From Euglena gracilis (lineage: Eukaryota > Euglenida > Euglenophyceae > Euglenales), in contig CP154954.1 of NCBI GenBank assembly GCA_039621445.1, positions 52,923,357-52,987,356 on the forward strand: DNA of 64,000 bases, read 5' to 3'. Made by a program: the position numbers and the translations under genes. Positions 56,290 to 64,000 of this stretch are shown piece by piece (within the stretch, counting starts at the first letter, position 1; every line of letters begins with the position of its first letter). The notes under the pieces were generated by a model, which worked only from the letters and a program-made list of their open reading frames with translations, made no database searches and was not told the DNA's origin.

Positions 56290-58940
56290 AAACCCGCACC
56301 TCTCCTGAAACAGTGGTTCGCCAACTGTTGGAAATCAACCGACGTAGCAACTTGTTTCTCATTACATCCCGGAAGCCAGAGGGATTGAGCTGAAAGCCTG
56401 CCAGTGTCTCTCCCTTTTTAATCTTTTTTGTTGATGTATGTAACAATCCAGGGTTTGCCATACCCATGGATCGATTTGCGTCCTGGGCACCACAAAGCAC
56501 CTGTTCCTAATCTCTGCCTCTTCCCTTGCCACAGGATTGCCGCCAATCTGCTTACTGTGCTTGCTTTGCCTGTCAACAACAATTGGCATTTGCTATGTGC
56601 GCCCCGTGATCAATTCAGATGACCCTCTATCACCACTCAGGCACCGAGTCTGGCCCCAAATACAGCCCGTTTTTGCCTGGGTTGTCCATTTCCAAAACAG
56701 CTTCCATGAGCACCATACTCATTAACTCAGATGCTCTCCATCACTAGTTTCTTGGCGTCGGGCCATGGGAGCAGCTGAAAAGGGGCACTGTTTTTCTTTT
56801 TTTGAAAATTGACCGACATAAACAGATTTTAATCTTGAAATCTTGGAAATCTTGGAAATCTATTGACCATTATTTTTGTTTATTTTGCAAGTGTTGTCTG
56901 CATGCTGATGTCAGTCAATTTCCAAAACAACGCCAATTTTCTTGTATACTAATTCCCAGAGCCTCAATTTCCGCAATTTTCCCGCAATTTTTTGCACAAT
57001 TTTTCCAAAGGCCTCCGATGTCATCCCCCCCCCATCCTGAAGAAATCCCAAGGGGGTGGGATTCCCAAGGGGCCCTCCCTTCTCCAGGACACAGGGGGGC
57101 AAGGGGGGAGGTGATACTGAGACAGATGAATTTCAATGACAATGGTGAATGAAATGAAATTTCATGATTGCTTTTTGCAGGGATGAGTTTGCCCTTTTGA
57201 AACAAAAAAATTGCTGGTGAACATGCATACCATGCGAGCTTGTGCCGATGATAACCTGGGTGGGACTGGCTGCACCACGTCCCTAAACCTGCAAGAATGA
57301 GATGACGGGCTGCAGGCTCAAGGAAACTGACCTGTGTGAAAGCACCAGTGGCTGCGTGCGGTGGGCTGTGCCCTGCAGAACGTCCACAGAAAATGCCATG
57401 GAGCGATCAGCCACTCGGTGCCTTGCAATATGTTGTGTTATTGCAAACCAGTTCACCAAGACAGATATGCAAAACAAGGCAGTAGGTAATGGCGGAAGCA
57501 GCCATCCTAGACTGCCTGAACTGCGGGAAGATACTGATGTGTTGTGTCTTCTTGATTGTGGACAAATCCGCACTTGTCTGTTGGTAGATCCAAGAAGTCA
57601 AAAAAAAACTCAATTCAAGGTACTTTTATCACACTCTGGCTCTTTCCATGGCTGGGAGGGCCAATGAAATACAACCCAGAAAGCGTCCAAAGCACCCCCT
57701 CCAGTTGGCCTTGAGGGTACTCGCACCTTAGCCAAGCTCCCCCCCCCCCCCGCCCCCAGTGTGAACCCTCAATGGGACCTTGCCGGCCAAGGAAAAATCG
57801 CCAAAAATGAAACAGGAAAAACCCCTTTTGAGCCAAAAAAAATGCAGACACCCAAATGAACACCCGAAGAAGAGAATGAGGGTTGGTGGTGGAGTTGGTT
57901 GAGGTGTGATGGGGCTCCGGATGGGTATCTTACTTGGGATGCACCCACAAGGCCCAAACACACACAAGGCCTCAAATCAGGTTATTTTGTAAGCCGCGTT
58001 TTGTTCGGGGGGGTGTTTGGCGCATTTGACGCCTTCTGATCTGTGTGTATCAGATCATGTCACACACAGCATGGTGACAAAAATGAACAGGCAAGGGAAA
58101 AAGTCACCCCACCTTATTTGCCCCCCCCCCCCTAATTGAGCATTTGGGTCTGGGGGGAAAAGTTTTTAAGGCGCCGAAGGCGCCGAAACGTTTTTGTCCA
58201 CTCAACTTCCGACCCTCCCCCTTTTTTTGGCCCCCCTCATTTGACCATTTGGGGGGTCCTTTGGCCCATGGATGTCCTCAAATAAGGGGGGGGGTACTCA
58301 ATGTGTAAAGTTGCAAGCAATTATTTTTCATTGGAAATTGTACCATTCCGTCATCATGGCGGTTTCAAAAACCGTGCATGGGGGCTCAGCGGCCCAAGCC
58401 AGCCAGGAAGTTGCAGATGACCAAATTGCAGGAAAAAGGTTGGCCCGACCTGGTTGGTTGGAGACAATTAACTGCATCACCCCCTTCAAAATTGGGGTGT
58501 GGTTTTGGGGTGTGGTAACTGTAACCCCCCCCCCCCCCGATAGTCCCACACCCGGCTCAACCACAGGGCGGGTGGAAACCCAAAAAAACCTCTGGTGCAA
58601 ATCAAAATTGGCTGACCTTTCAAAAAAACTTTCCGGTGCTTGTGCCGGAAAACTTTTTTTTGGACAGGAGGGGGTCCAAGCCCCCCCCTCTATGGGGGGG
58701 GTCCAGACCCCTCTTCCTCCTTGGTCCTGGTCCTTTGGGCAGCAAAGTGCAATTGGAGTAGTCAGCCTTCCACCGAATGCTTGCCCCCCAAGAAAATTGT
58801 TCTGACACATATGGCGCCATGCTGGCGTCTGGAGACACACCACCATGCAGCTTGCTGAAGGCCCTGCCCCCGCCCCAAGCTGGTCACAAAAAAGAGTTTT
58901 CCGACCTCCCCCTCAAACCCCCAAAAACAATTGGAACAAT
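56290..58940. other. No confident gene
   Basis: Frames at 57302-57667 (plus) and 57573-57283 (minus) overlap fully and neither has a family match. C and G runs and the hairpin GGCGCCGAAGGCGCC at 58172 mark more miniature-element debris (about 58100-58300 and 58530-58720). Confidence 0.4.
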
Positions 58941-58948
58941 TTCCGGTA

Positions 58949-59357
58949 CTTATCTGTTATGGTACGACGCCCCCCCCCCTTTCGGTTTTGGTACGACACC
59001 CTATTTTTGGGTTTTGGGGGGTTATTTGAAGGAGTAGGGTTAGGTGCGCAAATGCCATGTTGCGCCACATGGCCACGTTGCGCAACACGGCCAGTGGTGC
59101 AACATGACGATGTTGCGCATTATGGGGTTATTTGAAGGAGCAGGGTTAAGTGCGCAAATGCCACGTTGCGCAACATGGCCACGTTGCGCTACATGGCCAT
59201 GTTGCGCAACATGGCCATGTAGCGCAACGTGGCCGTGTAGTGCAACATGGCATTTGCGCACCTAACCCTACTCCTTCAAATAACCCCAAAAAACCCAAAA
59301 ATAGGGTGTTGCACCATAACTGAAGGGGGGGGGGTGCGTCGTACCATAACAGATAAG
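58949..59357. repeat. Foldback with telomere-like words and (ATGGCCACGTTGCGCAAC)n core
   Basis: CTTATCTGTTATGGTACGAC opens it and the inverse closes it. The second arm part GTTATTTGAAGGAGTAGGGT / CCTACTCCTTCAAATAAC encloses TTAGGTGCGCAAATGCC and its inverse. The core repeats CATGGCCACGTTGCGC about seven times in both orientations, which yields false His/Val/Ala frames. Confidence 0.8.
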
Positions 59358-59396
59358 GGTACTTGTCTGTTAGTCGATCCACGGCAAAACAAAATA

Positions 59397-59640
59397 ACCC
59401 TAAACCCAAACCCAGAACCCTAACCCTAAACCCTGACCCTAACTATCTAGACCCTGTGCCGACACCAGCCGTATCTTCTGACCCTGTTTTGTGCTTTCCC
59501 TGTCCATCAGTGACCCAAAGTGCATCAGTGACCCAAAGTAGGCCAAAAATAGGTGTGGATCGACCTGTTTAGGGTTACCTAAACCCTAACCCAACCCTAA
59601 ACCCAAACCCAAACCCAGAACCCTAACCCTGGGGGGGTTG
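59397..59640. repeat. Interstitial telomere-like repeats, mixed CCCTAA and CCCTAAA
   Basis: Two blocks, about 59397-59450 and 59567-59635, flank the first copy of the duplicated block. Units vary: CCCTAAACCC, CCCTAACCC, CCCAGAACC. Confidence 0.75.
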
Positions 59641-60035
59641 CTATATCCTGGGGGGGGGGGGGCAGTGGGGGTCGACCGAGAGCGACCATGGTCGCTCTCG
59701 GTCGTGGGCCTGTGAATGTCAAAAAGTGTTTAACCGGGCAAATTGCCGCAACATACAAGCAAAAGGCGTTACACACACAAGGGATTTTGTTATTTTAGGG
59801 CCCTGGAACAGTTGCCTACGCCGCTACATGGCAAAAAAGGTGAAAAAAATTCCCGGTAGGAATCACCCACAGCGACCGAGAGCGACCATGGTCGACCCCC
59901 ACTACCCCCCCCCCCCAGGCCAGAACCGGGAGCCCTGTAGACCCTGTGCTGACACAACAGCCGTATCTTCTGACCCTGTTTTGTGCTTTCCCTGTCCATC
60001 AGTGACCCAAAGTAGGCCAAAAATAGGTGTGGATC
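59457..60035. repeat. Duplicated ~90-bp block
   Basis: Copies at about 59455-59573 and 59945-60035 share CAGCCGTATCTTCTGACCCT, TTTGTGCTTTCCCTGTCCAT and AATAGGTGTGGATCGAC in direct orientation. The first has an extra 19-bp duplication (CAGTGACCCAAAGTGCAT). GTGGATCGACTAACAGAC recurs at 60029 and 60060. Confidence 0.8.
59676..59701. repeat. 26-bp perfect palindrome
   Basis: CCGAGAGCGACCA followed by its inverse. A partial copy GACCGAGAGCGACCATGGTC lies at 59875, and both sit next to a long G or C run with GTGGGGGTCGAC, as inverted arms about 260 bp apart. Confidence 0.8.
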
Positions 60036-60099
60036 GACTAACAGACTTGATGCACTGCCGTGGATCGACTAACAGACAAGTACCCAGATAAGTACCCAA

Positions 60100-63015
60100 T
60101 TTCCCCCAAATTTATGAGCTTCACATATGAGCTGTGAGCTGGAGTCTGGGCTCCTTGAGGAAAATTGCGGGCGACCAACATGTGGATCCTGCCTGCTGGT
60201 TGGGCAACCCGATCATTGCATATGGCGTATCGACCATTGCGTGTCTAACCTGGTTGGCAGCAACCTGAAAATTTCATCGGATTAGGCATCATCGGCCAAA
60301 AAAAATTTACGCAAGATTTGGTCACGGGGGGGGGGGGCGGACCACTCTTCCCCTGGCTGGTACTTGTTCGCCACTCAACCTTCACCTTTTTTTTTTATTA
60401 GTCGGTTGCCTTGAATCCAGAAACGAGGCTTTATAGGGTTACTTGAAGGAACAGGGTCGGGGTTCCTGCCCAGCCGAAAACTTGGCCTCCAAACTCACAA
60501 GACGAGCACCTGCGCATGACTTTGCCAGTCACACCTCCGGCCCTCAATGGCACAAAATGGGAGGAGGAAGGACAAATATACAAAGGCCACTGGCACCTTT
60601 TGGCCCCCGCGAAAACGGTGGGCGGGCTTTGTCTTTCTTCCTACCTGCCTGCCTGCCCACCTACGGCATTTGATTCAGCATGCCCCCCTGCAGGCAAAGC
60701 TCACCACAACACTCCAGCCAGGCCAACTGACTTGTGTTTTCCTACCCAAAGCGGAGCTGTTTTCCTCCCCAAAGCGGATCCAACCGATCCCTTCCAATGA
60801 CGCAAGAAATCCTGCTCCCAGGACTCAAGGCAACCATCTTGTCATGGATGTCGAGAAGCGAACAAGTGCCACCTGGTATGCAGAGCCTTTGATGCAAATT
60901 CTTCCAACTTCAGGCAGTTTAGGCAATCTGGGTCGGCTCCTCAAGCGTCCCAAAGGAGTCAGATGTGGTAGAAGCACAATTAGTCGAACACAATGGTGTT
61001 GTGGTCGACTCAGCCATCCTCTCCTGGGGAGTCAGAGCATGGTGCTCCTCAAGATCGTCAGATGTCCAGCCCGGTGGACAGTCTGGACACAACTACTTGA
61101 ATTTTGCACCCTCTTGAAAGAACAGGGTGTGGTATTTTGACTTCCAAAAGCCCAATTTTGTTTACAGTGCAGAAGTTTGGACAAACTCACTCCAGACTTT
61201 GTTGTTTGAGAGTCCGAGGCATTCCCTGAGGGGGGAGGGGGGTTGCCTGGCACATCAGATCCGATCCCCAAGGCTCTGGCACTAAAGGCACCGAAAATCG
61301 AGAAAGGGCCTATTTTCTGGCAAATTTTCTGGCAAACACACCAGGCAGGAGGTCCAACATTTGACCCCCGGACCAACCCCAGAGGGCCAATTCTGGGCAT
61401 CCATTAGCCAAATAATTGCCACCTGGCACCTCCTTTGCCAAATGTTTTCCCGTTCACTCTGTTGCTCTTTAGAAAGAGCTTTGCATTTACTTTAGTCTTG
61501 CATCAGGGTGTGGCATGGGGAGTCCACCATAACTTTTCCTCCATTTGGAAGGTCCTTAGAGTCCAAATGAGAACTTTACTCTTTATATCAGAGTTTTAGT
61601 CAAAAAGAGGGTGTGTTTTGACACACCCACGGTGGTGGGCGTATCGGATCCAAACCAGAGGCACAGCCTGCTAGATTTGCAGTGTTCTGGAGTAGATGAT
61701 TATATGAGGGCTGCAGAAGGGAACGGCGTGAAGGAGGGGAGGGGGGAGTTGGGTTTACGAGGTGAGTTTGATGTCATAGTAAGAACTCCCTACCGCGAAA
61801 ATATGGATGTTACCCCCGCTTCCGATGAGGACCTGAGTGCAAATTCAAATTATGAAAGCATAATAGGTATGAGAAAATGCACCATCCGTTCACTTTTATT
61901 AAAAACGCAATGAATGTTTTAGGAACCTTCACGGTTGATGAAATTGCTGACATGGTCCTCTGCAGCCTGCAGGTCCTTGATCTCTCAATTCCATTTGATT
62001 TTCGACATCGGTGTGTGCCTCCCCCTTCAAATACGGGGGTGTTCCTCCCGCATCCCCCGCGTCCCGGATTTTGGCAAGGCAAATTTTTTGGTAAAGCAAA
62101 GGAAAAATTCATACAAATTTGGGTGACGGCAAAGAAAACGTGTGGGGACAATTCACCCCCCGCGTCCCCCCCCCCGCGTCCCCCCTCCCTACCCACCACC
62201 TGCATGCAACTGCAAGTACTTTGGGGGGGTCCTGCGGATTCCCCCCATAGAGTTGGGAACTGGACAAGGGGGGGGTCAAAAATGGGTTCATTGAGGGAAA
62301 TTGGTGATGGATTTTTTTTGGTCGCCATCGACAGTCTCTAGCGACTAGTCACTGGCGACTGTTGGTGATGGCCTACCGACCATTGGTGCGGTCGACCACC
62401 AATGATAAGTCCACCCCCTCCTCCGGGAGTTGATTCATCTGCTAAAAAAAAAAGCAAAATCCTGTGGAGGAAACGCTTCCAACCACTTCGGCCCAAGGAC
62501 AAGTCCATCGCCGGCTCCATTGCTGGTGATTGGAAATTTTCTTCACAAATTTGTGATTGCCGCAAGTCGATGTCAGAACAGCCCCAAGACGAGGTTATAC
62601 CCAATTTTTTTTTTGCAAGTTGGCCTCCGAATGGGGGTTTTGGAAGGCATTTGGGTGGGTTTCGAGTCATTTTCCTTCACATTTGAATGGGTTTTTTTGC
62701 AAGTGGGGGGGGCTTCATACTTTTTGAGGAGGATGCTGCCCCATCGTCCTCTGATCTTCCCGCCTGGATGCCACGCTCTGCAATGGGTGTGTGTCTCCAT
62801 TGGGGCTGCATGTCCACCAATAGCCGTGATGATTGCAGCTTCTGTCCCTAACCTGTGTTCCATGCAACACGCCTCCCTGCAACAGGCTTTGCACCGAAGG
62901 TTATGCATATGATTCCGACAACATGTCTGCGTCGCCTTCTTACCCCTAACAACAACGGGGGTTCGGGGTTTCGGGTGAGGGGTTAGGATTTGGTGCGGGT
63001 CGTATAGCGAACAAG
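60100..63015. other. No confident gene
   Basis: The longest plus frames (60547-61140, 61611-61913, 61877-62341, 62430-62912) show no motif I recognise and no clear exon structure. The last three overlap minus frames of equal length. The frame 61611-61913 has the most protein-like composition (GRGELGLRGEFDVIVRTPYR) but I assign nothing. Confidence 0.35.
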
Positions 63016-63023
63016 TACCCGAA

Positions 63024-63681
63024 CAAGGCTGCATAGAGGTAGAGGTAGAGGTCAAAGGCCTCTACCTCTATGTCAACCACCTCTACCTCTACCTCTACCT
63101 CTATGTCACCTCTATGTCTGCAAAATGGACCAAAATGGCATCTCTATGTCTGCAAAATGGACCAAAATGGCCTCAAAAGGGGTCATAAAACACCCCATCT
63201 GCTCGGAAAATGGCAATTTTGTATGAAAACACATGCAAAATGGCGAGGGGATGAGAAACAATATTTAGGTTGGTGGTTTTGAAAGTTGTTGGCGCAGTTA
63301 TGTGACCACATTGAGCAATTCTGAAAACCTTTCACGTATTTCCCCTTTGCTTGCAAAAAAAATCCTTTGGGCGAAGATTTAAGACTTTTAAAGTCTCGAA
63401 ATCGGCCCAAACACGGTTTCAAACCAAGAACAGTGTTTTGGGCCAAGGTTTTAGGGGGGCCTGGGGGGCGACCACGGCGCCTTCGGCGCCGCGGTCCCCG
63501 CCCCCAGGCTCCCCCTAACACTTGGCCCAAACACAGTTCTTGTCACAGAGTCATTTTCCTTTGGTTTTTGACATAGAGGTGACATAGAGGGATAGAGGAG
63601 GTTGGAAAACCTCTACCTCTACCTCTACCTCTACCTCTACCTCTACCTCTACCTCTTTCCCTCTACCTCTATGCAGCCTTG
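63024..63681. mobile_element. TIR element with (CTACCT)n arms
   Basis: 658 bp, ends CAAGGCTGCATAGAGGTAGA and CTACCTCTATGCAGCCTTG. ACCCGAA is duplicated on both sides (63017-63023, 63682-63688), eight bases if the shared C is counted, as for hAT. The arms extend into hexamer repeats. The middle has a GACATAGAGG subrepeat and the hairpin GGCGCCTTCGGCGCC at about 63477. Confidence 0.8.
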
Positions 63682-63684
63682 ACC

Positions 63685-63760
63685 CGAACCCTAACCCTAA
63701 CCCTAAGAATTGGTTCTTTAGGGAATAGGGTTAGGGTTAGGGTAGGGTTAGGGTTCGACT
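63685..63760. repeat. Telomere-like repeats in both orientations
   Basis: CCGAACCCTAACCCTAACCC followed about 30 bp later by AATAGGGTTAGGGTTAGGG, with a short AT-rich centre (GAATTGGTTCTTTA). Confidence 0.8.
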
Positions 63761-63894
63761 CTGCCCTTTGGGCGATGGGTGTCTTATAGGGGGGGTGTCT
63801 CCCCCGCGTCCCCCCCCCCGCGTCCCCCCCCCGCGTCCCCCCCTCGTCCCACTTTGGAAACAAAACTTTGTTCTCGAGACAGCCAAATTCAAAA

Positions 63895-63990
63895 GGCTGA
63901 TTCCTAATTTCAGGCAAATTCAAGGTTGGTGATTCCTGATTTGGTGTGGGTGATTCCTAACTTGCGGTGGGTGATTCCTAATTTGGGGTG
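63895..63990. repeat. Short tandem repeat at the window end
   Basis: About four units of GGTGATTCCTAATTTGG-like sequence of about 24 bp (63897, 63925, 63949, 63971). It may continue beyond the window. Confidence 0.7.
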
Positions 63991-64000
63991 GGTTTGTCCT

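Noticed and set aside
57283-57667. Overlapping 121- and 96-codon frames as genes
   Set aside because: They overlap on opposite strands, have no motif and no convincing splice sites; one at most could be real and neither can be supported.
61611-61913. 100-codon plus frame with protein-like composition
   Set aside because: No recognised domain, no upstream signals, and its neighbours are shadows; left as unassigned.
63040-63110. A CRISPR-like array
   Set aside because: The repeats are contiguous hexamers without unique spacers, in a eukaryotic TIR element.

Overview
This is nuclear DNA from a eukaryote. It carries a multi-exon gene with canonical GT-AG introns, nested retrotransposons, miniature inverted-repeat elements, long tetranucleotide arrays and interstitial telomere-like repeats; no operons, bacterial-style genes, rRNA or tRNA were found. 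The one confident host gene is a plastid/cyanobacterial-type ABC1 (UbiB-like) atypical kinase, which suggests a photosynthetic protist or alga. The telomere-like blocks mix CCCTAA and CCCTAAA units and do not settle the lineage. A repeat-rich prasinophyte-type green alga would fit, but that is a guess.

Region 1 (about 2.3-32 kb) is a graveyard of DIRS-like tyrosine-recombinase (YR) retrotransposons. I separate family A (copies at 2973-3976 +, 7940-14640 -, 17836-21361 -, a diverged one at 22739-24840 +, and the best one at 27544-32049 -), family B (2374-7935 +) and a provisional, degraded family C (14641-17060 +, 21362-22640 +, 25680-27190 +). The order is gag-like protein, reverse transcriptase, RNase H, tyrosine recombinase. 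Inverted terminal repeats bound the copies. An internal complementary region joins inverse copies of both outer ends and lies inside the 3' end of the recombinase frame. All copies are broken by frameshifts, many at G or C runs, and by deletions or insertions. Family A fragment 2973-3976 sits inside the family B gag. Copy 7940-14640 holds a ~467-bp inversion in its reverse transcriptase and two insertions of one 1.34-kb LTR-bounded miniature retroelement.

Region 2 (about 32.9-49.2 kb, minus strand) is the ABC1 kinase gene. Sixteen exons are proposed; most boundaries give exact codon counts, a few are uncertain. The start exon, the last exon and probably one or two internal exons are not identified. 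Its introns hold miniature elements with 8-bp target duplications, perfect hairpins, a (CA)n tract touching a 5' splice site, two long tetranucleotide arrays in opposite polarity, and telomere-like foldbacks.

Region 3 (about 49.2-64 kb) has no gene I can name. It holds more miniature elements, a TIR element at 53117-54388 whose short open frame resembles part of a tyrosine recombinase, a TIR element at 55163-56177 with subterminal 32-bp repeats, a 42-bp perfect hairpin, foldbacks carrying telomere-like motifs, and a (CTACCT)n TIR element at 63024-63681.

The most notable items are the LTR-bounded miniature elements, the DIRS-like architecture with the complementary region translated as a protein tail, the set of C/G-run-rich hAT-like miniature elements with recurrent GGCGCC hairpins, and the 53-kb TIR element with terminal palindromes.
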